Positions 8,130 through 16,651 of a DNA stretch of 56,871 bases are shown here, piece by piece. Position 1 is the stretch's first letter; every line of letters begins with the position of its first letter. The translations under genes and the position numbers were made by a program. The notes under the pieces are model-generated. The model saw only the letters and a program-made list of their open reading frames with translations, did no database searches and was not told where the DNA came from. Origin of the DNA: an uncultured Eubacteriales bacterium (GTDB lineage: Bacteria > Bacillota > Clostridia > Oscillospirales > Butyricicoccaceae); assembly GCA_910585875.1 (NCBI GenBank), contig CAJUIK010000002.1:39850-96720 (forward strand), given 5' to 3'.

Positions 8130-8978
8130 ATGAAGCAGCTGATTCTCTGCGCGGACATGGAGGGGGCCAGCGGCATTTTCGAGGAAAACTGGGAGGCCAT
8201 ACGCCATGGGGAGGCCTATCCCCAGGGGAAGCTGTGGAGGCAGTTTGGACGGCAGGCGCTGACCAGCGATATCTTGGCCGTCTGCCAGGCCGCCAACGAG
8301 GCGGGGGCGGATGAAATCCTGCTCTATGACGGCCATTATGCCGGCTGCGCGGAACACAACGTGATACTGGAACAGTTGCCCGACAATGTGCGGACGTTCG
8401 ACGTGCCAGAGCGCAGATTTTTCTGGCGGCGCATCCGGGGGCAGGCGGCTTGGGAGCCTTGGGCCCTTGTCACTGTGGGCCAGCACGCCCGCTATGGAGA
8501 GGAAAACGCCTATTTTCCCCATACCATTCAATCTCCGCCCATTCGGGGTTTCTGGGTCAACAGTCTTCATGTGGCGGAAATCGGGACGGCGGCGCTCAGT
8601 TTCCGAGGCGTCCCCTATGCGGCCAACGTGGGCTGCGCCGCCTCTCATCGGGAAGCCCGAGAGCTTTCTCCTCAAGTCGGCTGTATCAGCGTCAAAGACA
8701 AGACGAAAAATTGGAAGCCCAGCCCAGAGGAAACCTTTCCGCTGATTCGCCAAGGCGTCCGTCAGGCGCTGGAGGATATTGCCAACAAACCGGCTGTGGA
8801 AATGAATGGGGCTTGCCTGTGCAGGCTGGAGCTGACAGAGGGGTTCCGCTTTGAACCGCCGGCCCGCTTCAGCTGGAAAGGGGAGTTTGCCCGGACAGAA
8901 GCCTGGTGGGAGGCGCCTTATGTGGAAATGGCGCTGGAGCTTTTTAACGAGGTTCGGGAGCATATTGTACAGGGTTGA
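8130..8978 (+). CDS. M55-family peptidase, DppA-like D-aminopeptidase
   Basis: The 282-residue protein matches the zinc-dependent D-aminopeptidase family typified by B. subtilis DppA. The N-terminal CADMEGASG supplies Asp9 and Glu11, LLYDGHYAG supplies the expected His, and VGQHARYG, FPHTI and NSLHVAEIG match the remaining active-site blocks. Characterised members release D-amino acids or small dipeptide residues. The start has GAGGAGGG ten bases upstream. It follows the amidohydrolase by 39 bases and ends the operon, with a terminator directly after. The neighbourhood (amino acid permease, amidohydrolase, peptidase) points to scavenging of a modified or D-amino-acid peptide. Confidence 0.87.
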   Translation: MKQLILCADMEGASGIFEENWEAIRHGEAYPQGKLWRQFGRQALTSDILAVCQAANEAGADEILLYDGHYAGCAEHNVILEQLPDNVRTFDVPERRFFWRRIRGQAAWEPWALVTVGQHARYGEENAYFPHTIQSPPIRGFWVNSLHVAEIGTAALSFRGVPYAANVGCAASHREARELSPQVGCISVKDKTKNWKPSPEETFPLIRQGVRQALEDIANKPAVEMNGACLCRLELTEGFRFEPPARFSWKGEFARTEAWWEAPYVEMALELFNEVREHIVQG

Positions 8979-8982
8979 ATCA

Positions 8983-9010
8983 AAAAAGCGGGGCAAACGC
9001 CCCGCTTTTT
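8983..9010 (+). terminator. Intrinsic terminator of the permease-amidohydrolase-peptidase operon
   Basis: Stem AAAGCGGGGC / GCCCCGCTTT with loop AAAC and a T run. The following 158 bases up to the convergent chemoreceptor gene show only a small hairpin (CCTGCTG/CAGCAGG near 9147) and no gene. Confidence 0.92.
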
Positions 9011-9168
9011 GCGCGCCTTGGTCCCATGAAAGCGCCTCGTGAAAAATTTTTGATACAAGCTAAGCGCCGCCCGATTCCTTTCAAAAATAATGCAATGCAA
9101 CGATTATCCGCATAGCGGCTTCCAATGAAAAGGCGCCGATATGCCTGCTGAAACAGCAGGTTTCAGGC

Positions 9169-11121
9169 TCATTCTTCAATCAGCTGGAACTTGTGCGCCA
9201 AGTTATTCATCCGCAAAGATTGATCCGACAATTCCTGCGCGGTGGCGGCGCTTTGCTCCGAAGTGGCGAAGGTGCTTTGAATAACGGAAGATATTTGGTC
9301 GATCCCCTCGGTCACTTGAGAGATCGCGAGGGTCTGATTTTCTACCGCCTTTACAACCGCATCCACTTTAATTGTTACATTTTCCGCGATGGAGCTGGTC
9401 TTATCCAAGGACTCCGTTACTTTCGCAACCACTCGGCCGCCCTCTGCAACGGCGGCGATGGAGTCCTCTATCAACTTCTTGGTGGCTTTTGCCGCCTCGT
9501 CAGACTTAGAGGCCAAATTGCGCACTTCGTCTGCCACAACGGCAAAGCCCTTTCCCGCGCTGCCTGCGCGGGCGGCCTCTACAGCGGCGTTTAAGGCCAG
9601 GATATTGGTCTGGAACGCAATATTTTCAATGGCGTCGATGATCTTGCTGATTTCTGTGGAGGAGCCGGAGATTTTCTCCATAGCGGCGTTCAGATCCTGG
9701 ACATAATTCACGCTGACTCCCAGCTGCGCGCCTGCCTGGGCCACAAAATGCCCGGCCTCCTCTGCCGCAGCCGAGGTTTGTCTGGCGTTTTCCGCGATGC
9801 TGTCGGCGGTGGCGGAGATTTCATGGATCGCGCTGGCTTGCTCCGTAGCCCCTTGGCTTAGGGATTGAGCGCCGTCAGATACCTGAACGGCGCCGTCGGC
9901 CACGGCGCCGGCGGATTGGCTAATTTGGGAAAGCGTATCTTTCAGGGAATGGTGAATTGCCTTAATAGACTGCTCCATGGCGGCAAAGTCGCCCCAATAT
10001 GTACGGTCCAGCGTTTCGCGAAAATCCCCTTGAGCCATTTTGCCCAAATGATGGGACACATCCTGAGCCACATCGTTTAGACGGGACAGCATGGTTTCCA
10101 AGGCCCTTGCCAGCTGGGCGGTTTCATCCTTGGAGTTCACTTGCGGGGCGGACGTATGCAGATCGCCGTCGGCCATCTTTTCGAGCCGGGCGGCGCAGGA
10201 TTGAATCGGGCCGGAGATAGACCTGCCTACTTTGACCGCCACTGGGAATGTAGCGAGCACAACAAGAACGACTACCAGAACAGTCAACACAATGCTTCGA
10301 TCCAAAGAGGATTTGAACTCCCGCTGACTGGCCTCAATGGCGATGCTCCATTCCTGGTTGCCGCCAATGGGAGCGAATCCCACAAATTTGTTGTCGCCAT
10401 AAAAATTATATGCCCCGAAACCGGTTTCCCCTTGGAGCATACGCTGATTTATAGCGGCTACGTCCGCTACGCTGGGGTCTGTTTTTGCGGCTTCAATCAT
10501 GTTGGAGCCTTCCTCTACAATGGAAGCCTCCCGATGGCCGATTACATTGCCCTTTTTATCCAGCACATAGGCCACGCCGTCGCTGCCCATAGACAAGTTG
10601 ACCACAATATCCGACAAAAAATCAGCGCTGATCCCGCCATAGACCACGCCGTCAAAGCGGCCGTTGGTAATGATGGGAACTTATAACAGGAAGATCATCT
10701 GCTGGCCGTCGCTCATAATGTCCGAGATATAAGGTTTCATTGTGGATTTGCACTGTTGAAAATAATCTTCTTCCGCATAGTTGTACCCTGTGGAAGAAAA
10801 ACCGCTGGCATCCATTTTGCCGGTGTAAAGAAAACCGTTGCGCTGGGCGATGTCTTCTCGAAGCGGAATCAGCTCTGGGGCGGTAGGATCAGATTCCCGG
10901 AAAATATCAGAGGAAGCGGCTTCCTGAAGAGCCGTCCAGTAGTTCCCCATCTTCCATTCCACGGCGTCCGCAGCCATTTGCGTAGCGGGGCCCAAGGTTT
11001 TGGTCATGACATCGTCAATTCCGCCGGCGTTCAAAAGGGCTGTGATCACGCCGATCAGAGCTGAGCCGACCAGCACCACCGACAACATACTAATCTGAAT
11101 TTTTGATTTGATCGACTTCAT
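9169..11121 (-). pseudogene. Methyl-accepting chemotaxis protein gene interrupted by an in-frame TAA
   Basis: The gene begins at ATG 11121 with AGGAAGAGG upstream. It encodes a transmembrane helix (about residues 10-30), a dCache-type periplasmic sensor, a second helix (VLTVLVVVLVVLATF), a HAMP domain and a full signalling domain with the conserved hairpin ALNAAVEAARAG. At 10681-10683 an in-frame TAA cuts the sensor just before VPIITNGRFDGVVYGG, which is itself a conserved dCache motif, so reading through would restore a normal receptor of about 650 residues. The rest of the frame is intact to 9169. The next possible start (GTG near 10647) has no good ribosome site and would lack the first helix. 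It could be a recent nonsense mutation, a sequence error, or a true truncation. There are no partner chemotaxis genes beside it. Confidence 0.83.
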
Positions 11122-11547
11122 GTATCCTCTTCCTCTCATCTGATTTGATTTAGGGCAAGAGAACGCGCTTCTCTATCTACAGTATATGCAATTTTGAGCG
11201 CGCCCTTGGCCTGCGATATTTTAACATGAAGCCGCAAAATATTCAATAGATATTCTTTGTTTTGGAAGGGGCCTCTGCAATAAAGGAGCCGACGCTACGC
11301 GGGCAGTCGAGCGCGCTATAGAACGGCGGCGCCCTTCAGATCGGCGGCAGTTTTGCCGGCGAAGCCGCAGTCCTCCAGGAAGATGTTTGAAATGTCAAGG
11401 GCGGCGCGCCGCCTGCTCTTTACGCCCGTCCTCTTTTTATGATACAATGTCCGCGAGGGCAGAAGTTTGCGAACTTCGGTTTTCCGAGAAATCGATCAAA
11501 GGGAAAGGGAACCGCTAAACCAATGGGTTTACGGAAATGGAAACAGG
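11122..11547. other. Intergenic region between divergent chemoreceptor and ArsC-like genes
   Basis: No convincing gene was found in these 426 bases. They hold the chemoreceptor leader, a 14-bp perfect palindrome GGCGGCGCGCCGCC (11400-11413) and a plus-strand promoter (11419-11448). A short minus-strand open stretch at about 11313-11400 looks protein-like but has no start codon or ribosome site, and could be a gene remnant. Confidence 0.5.
11419..11448 (+). promoter_or_regulatory. Candidate sigma-A promoter for the ArsC-like gene run
   Basis: TTTACG (11419-11424), an 18-base spacer and TACAAT (11443-11448). It would drive the co-directional run from 11548 onward. The -35 matches four of six consensus bases. 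Confidence 0.5.
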
Positions 11548-11889
11548 ATGAATATTCAAATCTTTGGGAAAAGCAAATGTTTCGAGACCAAGAAGGCGGA
11601 GCGATATTTCAAAGAACGCCGGGTGAAGGTTCAAAGCATAGATTTGGTGAAATACGGCATGAGCCCCGGGGAATTTCGCAGCGTCAAAAGCGCTGTGGGC
11701 GGGCTTGAACACCTGATTGACCGGCAGAGCAAGCTCTACGACCAGCTGCACATCGCCTATTTGGAGCGGCAGGAGGATATTGAGCGGGCGCTGGAGGAAA
11801 ATCCGGGACTGTTCGCAACCCCCATTGTGCGCAACGGCAAACAGGCTACCGTGGGCTATCAGCCGGATATCTGGAAAACATGGGAATGA
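11548..11889 (+). CDS. ArsC/Spx-family thioredoxin-fold protein
   Basis: The 113-residue protein has the arsenate reductase/Spx fold. The N-terminal strand MNIQIFGKSKC is followed by a helix with a single Cys (KCFETKK), and the C-terminal TPIVRNGKQATVGY carries the cis-Pro and the conserved Arg region. There is no CxxC as in Spx and no clear CX5R as in classic ArsC, so redox-active or regulatory function is uncertain. The ATG at 11548 is chosen because homologues begin at this strand; an earlier in-frame ATG at 11467 would add an unlikely tail. It leads a tight run of small genes. Confidence 0.78.
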   Translation: MNIQIFGKSKCFETKKAERYFKERRVKVQSIDLVKYGMSPGEFRSVKSAVGGLEHLIDRQSKLYDQLHIAYLERQEDIERALEENPGLFATPIVRNGKQATVGYQPDIWKTWE

Positions 11890-11907
11890 AGAAAGGGGAG
11901 CAATCCA

Positions 11908-12120
11908 ATGGAACAGAGCAAAATTGACCGCATCAACCAGCTGACCCAGATTTCCCGCCAGCGAGAGCTGACGGAGGAAGAGCAGGCCGAGCGCCAGGCC
12001 CTGCGGCGGGAATATATCGACAGCGTAAAGCAGAGCCTGATCGGCCATTTGGACAACACCGTTATTGTGGACGCCCAGGGCGTTCGCCGGCCGCTAAAGC
12101 CCCGAGGGCCGGTGAATTGA
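11908..12120 (+). CDS. DUF896 (YnzC-like) protein
   Basis: This 70-residue protein matches the DUF896 family: a helical hairpin with KIDRINQLTQISR, the acidic turn LTEEEQAERQALRREYID and a basic C-terminus after LIGHLDN. B. subtilis YnzC has this layout; its molecular role is unclear. GAAAGGGGAG upstream gives a strong ribosome site, and the gene starts 18 bases after the ArsC-like stop. Confidence 0.88.
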   Translation: MEQSKIDRINQLTQISRQRELTEEEQAERQALRREYIDSVKQSLIGHLDNTVIVDAQGVRRPLKPRGPVN

Positions 12121-12130
12121 GGCGCTGAAG

Positions 12131-12547
12131 ATGGCGGGATATGGATTTTTGGGCTTTTTGATGCTGGGGCTGGCCGCTTTGGCACTGCTGGGTTCTGTGC
12201 TGCTGTGGATTTTGGGGCGGACCGCCCGGCGGCGCAGTCAGCCGGTGCAGGCCAAGGTGGTGGAAAACGTCCGGCGCCGGGGCGCCCGGGGCCAGGCCCT
12301 TTATTTCCCCATGCTGGAATTCCAGTGGCAGGGGGAAATCCGGCGGGTGGAATCGGTTTTTGGAACCAACTGGGAACAATATCAGCCGTCAGAAATGGTG
12401 ACGGCCTATTATGATCCCCGGCTGGGCTGCATGACCGCCAAGCCCTCCCGGGCGAAAGGCGCCGTCTCCCTGGCGCTGCTCCTGCTGGCGCTGCTGCTGA
12501 TGGCCGGCGGCAGCGTGATGATCGCCCTTCAAGTGGGGCTGGTGTGA
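12131..12547 (+). CDS. DUF3592-like membrane protein
   Basis: The 138-residue protein has one transmembrane helix at each end (about residues 5-28 and 110-135). Between them is a small extracytoplasmic or cytoplasmic beta domain with the pattern VxAKVVENVRR...YFPMLEFQWQG...VTAYYDPRLG that is typical of DUF3592. No catalytic motif is visible. It starts ten bases after the DUF896 stop, so it is translated from the same message. Confidence 0.7.
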   Translation: MAGYGFLGFLMLGLAALALLGSVLLWILGRTARRRSQPVQAKVVENVRRRGARGQALYFPMLEFQWQGEIRRVESVFGTNWEQYQPSEMVTAYYDPRLGCMTAKPSRAKGAVSLALLLLALLLMAGGSVMIALQVGLV

Positions 12548-12573
12548 GAAAACGACGGAAGAGGGGGCGAATT

Positions 12574-13104
12574 GTGATTTTATCGGGAGAAGAGATTCGG
12601 CGGCAAATCGGCAGCAAAATCTGGATTTCGGATTTTGACGAAAAGAGGCTCAACCCCAACAGCTATAATTTGAGGCTGCACGACGAGCTGCTGCTCTATG
12701 ACGACTATGAACTGGACATGAAGCGGGAAAACAAGACGCGCCTGATCAAAATCCCCCCAGAGGGATTGCGTCTGGAGCCAGGCAGGCTTTATTTGGGCCG
12801 CGCCAAAGAATATACTCGAACAGAGGGCTTTGTGCCCATGCTGGAAGGCCGTTCCTCTGTGGGGCGGCTGGGGCTTTTCATCCATGTAACGGCGGGGTTC
12901 GGCGACGTGGGTTTTGCGGGATATTGGACGCTGGAGATTTTTTGCGTCCAGCCCTTGATTATTTATCCAAATGTGGAAATCTGCCAGATTTATTATCACA
13001 CCCTGCTGGGGGATTACAAGCCCTACCAGAGCGGCAAATATCAGAACAACACCGGTATCCAGCCCAGCCTGCTGTTCCAGGATTTTGAGGGGGAGAAAAA
13101 ATAA
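12574..13104 (+). CDS. dcd: dCTP deaminase
   Basis: The 176-residue protein belongs to the dUTPase/Dcd trimer family that deaminates dCTP to dUTP for thymidylate synthesis. It shows the conserved blocks PNSYNLRLHDELL, MLEGRSSVGRLGLFIHVTAGFGDVGFAG and WTLEIF; the Glu in the last block is the expected catalytic residue. The GTG start at 12574 is chosen because GAGGGGG sits six bases upstream and family members start right at the ILSGEEI strand; a GTG at 12544 overlapping the previous stop would add a basic tail. Whether it also has dUTPase activity cannot be told. Confidence 0.92.
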   Translation: MILSGEEIRRQIGSKIWISDFDEKRLNPNSYNLRLHDELLLYDDYELDMKRENKTRLIKIPPEGLRLEPGRLYLGRAKEYTRTEGFVPMLEGRSSVGRLGLFIHVTAGFGDVGFAGYWTLEIFCVQPLIIYPNVEICQIYYHTLLGDYKPYQSGKYQNNTGIQPSLLFQDFEGEKK

Positions 13105-13117
13105 GGGGGGGACAGCC

Positions 13118-13477
13118 ATGTCGATCTCCATCTATTATACTGCCCGGCGGCCTCAGCCCATCACAGAAGAGGAAGCGGCGCTTTGCCGCCGGATTGCGAA
13201 CCGTTACGACGCCCAATACCCCTATGGGGAGCTTTACGAGGGATTTTGTATCTACGACTTGGCGGAAGAGCGGGACGAATGGGAACAAGACGTAATTTTC
13301 AGCGGCGCCACCAAGCTGCCGCCGGAGGACCCGCTTTTGATTGCTCAGATTGCCAACTGGCAGCTGGACTGCCTGGAAGAAATCACAAACGTTCTGCCTG
13401 GCGCCCAGTGGCGCGTTTATCTGGACGACCTCAACCTGGAATGGACGGAGGGCAAACGGTTTCGTTTTCCGGAGTAG
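13118..13477 (+). CDS. Hypothetical 119-residue protein
   Basis: I do not recognise this family. The protein is soluble, acidic and Trp/Tyr-rich, with no signal peptide or membrane helix and no metal or nucleotide motif that I can identify. A run of Gs (AAGGGGGGG) before the ATG is a strong ribosome site, and the gene lies 13 bases after dcd in the same direction, so it is most likely real and co-transcribed. Size and composition resemble immunity- or adaptor-type proteins, but that is only a guess. Confidence 0.7.
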   Translation: MSISIYYTARRPQPITEEEAALCRRIANRYDAQYPYGELYEGFCIYDLAEERDEWEQDVIFSGATKLPPEDPLLIAQIANWQLDCLEEITNVLPGAQWRVYLDDLNLEWTEGKRFRFPE

Positions 13478-13526
13478 ATGGAATCATGAAACTGTTTGGA
13501 AAAATTTCAGATGTGGAGCAAATGAG

Positions 13527-13811
13527 ATGACATATTTATTGGATATCTTGAGTAATTGGCTGTATCGTTTTCGCCTGTTGTATGGCTTGCTGGGTACGCT
13601 GGCCTCGCCGGTTTTGCTGGCGCTTTTGATCCAGTCTATGCTGCCGGGAGATGTTTACGAAGCCAAGGAGGATAGCTGGCGCAGCTTCCGCCAGATGATG
13701 AAGACACCTAAAACCAGGAAATTGCTTCTCTGGCTGCTGGCCGCTCAGGGGGCTCAGTGGCTGATGTTTGCCCAGTGCGCGGAAGGACCGTTATGGGAAT
13801 TTTATTGGTAA
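13527..13811 (+). CDS. Small hypothetical membrane protein
   Basis: The 94-residue product has a hydrophobic helix at about residues 15-40 (LLYGLLGTLASPVLLALLI) and a second, weaker one near residue 75, separated by a basic, helical segment. The family is not recognised. A 14-codon open frame (13487-13530) ends in TGA overlapping this ATG (ATGA), so translation may be coupled. TGGAGCA supplies a modest ribosome site. Confidence 0.55.
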   Translation: MTYLLDILSNWLYRFRLLYGLLGTLASPVLLALLIQSMLPGDVYEAKEDSWRSFRQMMKTPKTRKLLLWLLAAQGAQWLMFAQCAEGPLWEFYW

Positions 13812-13827
13812 ATAGAGTTTTCGGTTG

Positions 13828-13888
13828 AACCCCTTTTTCAAAAGGGGTTGCGGGGTTCGGAGCGGCGCCCCGAGGTCTTGTCTTTTTT
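13828..13888. repeat. Paired-hairpin intergenic element before the Nudix gene
   Basis: AACCCCTTTT (13828-13837) pairs perfectly with AAAAGGGGTT (13840-13849). A second hairpin, CGGGG...CCCCG (13851-13872), is followed by AGGTCTTGTCTTTTTT. This looks like the small GC-rich palindromic elements dispersed between genes in many Clostridia (from memory). It could also attenuate the Nudix-esterase transcript. Only one copy is seen here. Confidence 0.45.
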
Positions 13889-13904
13889 GGAGAGGGTGGG
13901 TTGG

Positions 13905-14498
13905 ATGGAAGAGATTCTGACCGTTTATGACGAACAGCTGCGGCCTGTCGGCGCGGAGAGCCGGGAGCGGGTTCACCGACTGGGGCTGCTGCACCAGGTG
14001 GTCCAGTGCTGGGTCGTTTCCCCGCGGCCTGAGGGGCTGTGGATTTGGTATCAGAAGCGGGCCCAGGACAAGGCCAGTTTTCCCGGCTATTTTGACACTG
14101 CCTCGGCAGGGCACGTTCCGGCAGGAGAGGAACCGCTGGCCGCCCTTTTGCGGGAGGCTCGGGAGGAAATCGGCCTGGACCTTGTGCCGGAGCAGGTGGA
14201 ATACATAGGCCGCTGGCGGGAATCCATGGATTACGGCGGCTTTCAGGATCGGGAGATTGTGGAGGTCTATCTCTATATGGACCCAGAGCCCGCCTTTTCC
14301 TTGGGGCCGGAGGTGGAGGAAATGATCCGGCTGCCCCTGACGGAAGTGGTGAAAAAAGAGCTGAAAAGGGCGGAATGCATCCGGGCAGTGGGGGAAAAGG
14401 GAGAATTTTGGGCGGAAAGCGGCCGGTTCTGCCCCCATAGCGGGGAATTTGAGGCGGTTCTTTTGCCGGCATTGCAGAAAAGGGGGTTTTGTGAATGA
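13905..14498 (+). CDS. Nudix hydrolase, IPP-isomerase-like subgroup
   Basis: This 197-residue protein carries a complete Nudix box beginning at GHVPAGEE and ending REAREEIGL, matching GX5EX7REUXEEXGU in every position; the Glu residues bind the catalytic Mg2+. The N-terminal WVVSPRPEGLWIWYQKRA and FDTASAGH pattern is like the group often labelled isopentenyl-diphosphate-isomerase-like or YfcD-like. Such proteins hydrolyse nucleoside diphosphates linked to another moiety, but the substrate is not predictable. GAGAGGGTGGG precedes the ATG. The stop overlaps the next start by four bases (ATGA), so it is translationally coupled to the esterase. Confidence 0.88.
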   Translation: MEEILTVYDEQLRPVGAESRERVHRLGLLHQVVQCWVVSPRPEGLWIWYQKRAQDKASFPGYFDTASAGHVPAGEEPLAALLREAREEIGLDLVPEQVEYIGRWRESMDYGGFQDREIVEVYLYMDPEPAFSLGPEVEEMIRLPLTEVVKKELKRAECIRAVGEKGEFWAESGRFCPHSGEFEAVLLPALQKRGFCE

Positions 14499-15799
14499 AA
14501 ATTGAATTGCAGCGGTTTGAAGCGGCGGGGTTCCAGTGCTGGGTCTGGCTGCCGCCCCAGGCGGAGGGGGAGAGACTGCCCGCCGTCTATTGCAGCGGCG
14601 GCGACAGCCTGGAAGGCAGGCTGGACTATATTTTGAAGGACTTGGCGGCGGAGATGGGAAAAACCCTGCCGCCCTTTGCCTTGGTAGGGGTCGCGCCCCA
14701 CTGCTGGGAGGACGATTTTTCCCCCTGGCGGATGCCCACTCGCCAGGGCCCGCCTTATGGGGGCAAATGCGACCAATACCTCCGGGATCTGGAGCAGATT
14801 ATTCAGCAGGCGGAAGCCGGGTTCCCGCTGAAACCGGGCAGGAAGAACCGGGCCATAGCCGGATATTCCATGGCGGGCCTGGCCAGCCTCTACGCCTTGT
14901 ACCGCACAGAACTTTTTGGGCAGGCAGCCTCGATCTCCGGCTCCCTGTGGTTTCAGGATTGGCAGCAATATATGGCCCAGAATAAGCCGCTGAATCTCGA
15001 TACCCGAGTCTATCTTTCCCTGGGGACCAAGGAATCCAAAAACCGTCACCCGCTGATGGCCCAAATTGCGGATAAAACCCGCCAAGCCGCCCAGACGCTG
15101 CAAGAGCAGCTGAAAGGGGAAGTAACCCTGGAATGGAACCCCGGCAGCCATTTCCACGATATCCCCCAGCGCTGGCTCAAGGCCCTGCGCTGGCTTGGCC
15201 AGGGCTGGAAGGGGGAGAGCGATGAATGGGAAATAGACCCCGGCGAAATGGGGGTGAGTTATAAGGTCAAGCCGGATCGTGAGACAGAAGATTGGCTTGC
15301 TACGCCGAAGCGGCGGGAAATCTGGCGGCGATGGGGAGAGAAAGTCCCTCAGGTGGAAAAATGGGACCGGGACCGGGTGATGGATTTTTTATATGGTCAT
15401 TATGAAACGAAAGAGCTGACAGTGGAACAATGGCAGGAACAGCAGCCCTGGGCGCCTTTGCATATGCTGGAGATGATAGAACGCTCTGTGCAGCAAGAAG
15501 GGCTTTCCCTAGACAAAGCCCATGTGAAAATCTATCGGCTGATAGCAGATAAACAACCCAATGCGTTTCGTCCACTGACGCCGGAAGAAGAGGTGTACAT
15601 CTGGATAGAAGACCGCATCGGCTGGATTGGGGAAGAGCGCCCGCGGGACAACAGTTGGCCGCTGATAGCCTTATCCCTGCGGAAGGGATTCCAGGAAACC
15701 GCAATGGGGGTCAAAGGGCTTGGAATTGCCCTTTGCGTAGGAGATTTAGAGCAATTAGAAGAAATGGGCGCGGATATCCAGGGGATACTGGATTTTTGA
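14495..15799 (+). CDS. Esterase-fold alpha/beta hydrolase with an unknown C-terminal domain
   Basis: In this 434-residue protein, the first ~245 residues are an alpha/beta hydrolase of the esterase D/Fes group. The nucleophile elbow is GYSMAG (Ser at about residue 126), an oxyanion region is near CSGGD, and the catalytic His is probably in the GSHFHDIP segment. The remaining ~190 residues are mainly helical and Trp-rich, then an alpha/beta stretch; I do not recognise this part. Plain family members end near 250-270 residues, so this is a fusion. The substrate is unknown. It is coupled to the Nudix gene and ends in a terminator. Confidence 0.75.
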   Translation: MKIELQRFEAAGFQCWVWLPPQAEGERLPAVYCSGGDSLEGRLDYILKDLAAEMGKTLPPFALVGVAPHCWEDDFSPWRMPTRQGPPYGGKCDQYLRDLEQIIQQAEAGFPLKPGRKNRAIAGYSMAGLASLYALYRTELFGQAASISGSLWFQDWQQYMAQNKPLNLDTRVYLSLGTKESKNRHPLMAQIADKTRQAAQTLQEQLKGEVTLEWNPGSHFHDIPQRWLKALRWLGQGWKGESDEWEIDPGEMGVSYKVKPDRETEDWLATPKRREIWRRWGEKVPQVEKWDRDRVMDFLYGHYETKELTVEQWQEQQPWAPLHMLEMIERSVQQEGLSLDKAHVKIYRLIADKQPNAFRPLTPEEEVYIWIEDRIGWIGEERPRDNSWPLIALSLRKGFQETAMGVKGLGIALCVGDLEQLEEMGADIQGILDF

Positions 15800-15809
15800 G
15801 ACACGAAAA

Positions 15810-15847
15810 AACAGGGCAGATATTTTGTCTGCCCTGCTGTTGTTTTT
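15810..15847 (+). terminator. Intrinsic terminator after the esterase gene
   Basis: Stem CAGGGCAGA / TCTGCCCTG around a seven-base loop, followed by CTGTTGTTTTT. It marks the edge of the GC-rich host DNA before the AT-rich island. Confidence 0.88.
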
Positions 15848-15999
15848 ATGGTTCATTTGACCAAATAGATTCTGTGATATTCAAATTACAATTTCAAACG
15901 AGGTGGGTGCGTTTTCAGCATATTTACAAGAGCTATCATGTATTAAAGCAATTTTATGATAGAAATATGACACTCTACCCTCTTGATTATTTGATATAT

Positions 16000-16607
16000 T
16001 CATATGAATCCGAACTTTTTATCAAGATCACTTTCTGATATAAATGGTCCAAGACTGATTATTTCTATCCATCGGAGTAAAATCGTCTTGTTCAAAATCA
16101 TTCTTGCTGTTATGGTACGCTGACCATAAATATCTTCCATTGAAATATATGTATCATCTCCAATTTTATAGAAAGCAAGTCTGCCATGCGCAAATGAATT
16201 TCTGATGTGATTACACAAACTATCACATATTCCACCTTTGTCATTACGATAGGTCACACGAATATCTTGTAAGTTTTGAGGGAACACAATTAGCTCATTA
16301 TCTGACAATGAATGACGCATATTTTCTCAATTATTAACAGATTTGAATTGATTCTTTTTGATACCGGCATATTTAATTAGTCGAGACTTTAGATCTTTAA
16401 AGTCATGAGATCTACTCTTTTCTCCCCAACGAAAAGCTGACAATGTGGTTCCTCTTGCACTCACCCCTTGTACTGGAATATGGAAGACAAAAAGACAATT
16501 ATTCTCAACCACTCATCATCAAGTTCATTAAATGGGGAAGGGGTATTGAGCCATTCAGCATTGAAATCTGTAAATTCGAGTTGTTCTTTAGGTGGACGTT
16601 TAGACAT
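16000..16607 (-). pseudogene. HEPN-domain protein gene, broken by a frameshift and an in-frame TGA
   Basis: A gene start is clear at ATG 16607 with AAGGAGAA upstream. The first frame encodes 40 residues and then meets TGA at 16485. One missing G in the GGGG run just before that TGA would carry the frame on (VSARGTTLSAFRWGEKSRS...). That second frame meets TGA at 16327 and continues open to 16000. The last segment contains HIRNSFAHGRL, which is the RX4H motif of HEPN ribonuclease-type domains. The reconstructed product is about 200 residues. HEPN proteins are often RNases in toxin or abortive-infection systems. It is 44 bases downstream of the Mrr-like gene, same strand, so the pair was probably an operon. 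An independent short protein from ATG 16320 cannot be excluded. Confidence 0.65.
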
Positions 16608-16651
16608 AATAGTTCTCCTTATACACTCTAAGTGAAAAGAGATATATCAGT

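Noticed and set aside
10681..10683. Recoding of the TAA in the chemoreceptor as an amino acid
   Set aside because: Selenocysteine uses TGA and pyrrolysine TAG. TAA ends many intact genes here, such as grdD at 557-559.
11313..11400. A protein-like minus-strand stretch (ending in KGAAVL and a stop) between divergent genes
   Set aside because: No start codon or ribosome site is present, the stretch is under 30 codons of plausible sequence, and I cannot name a parent gene.
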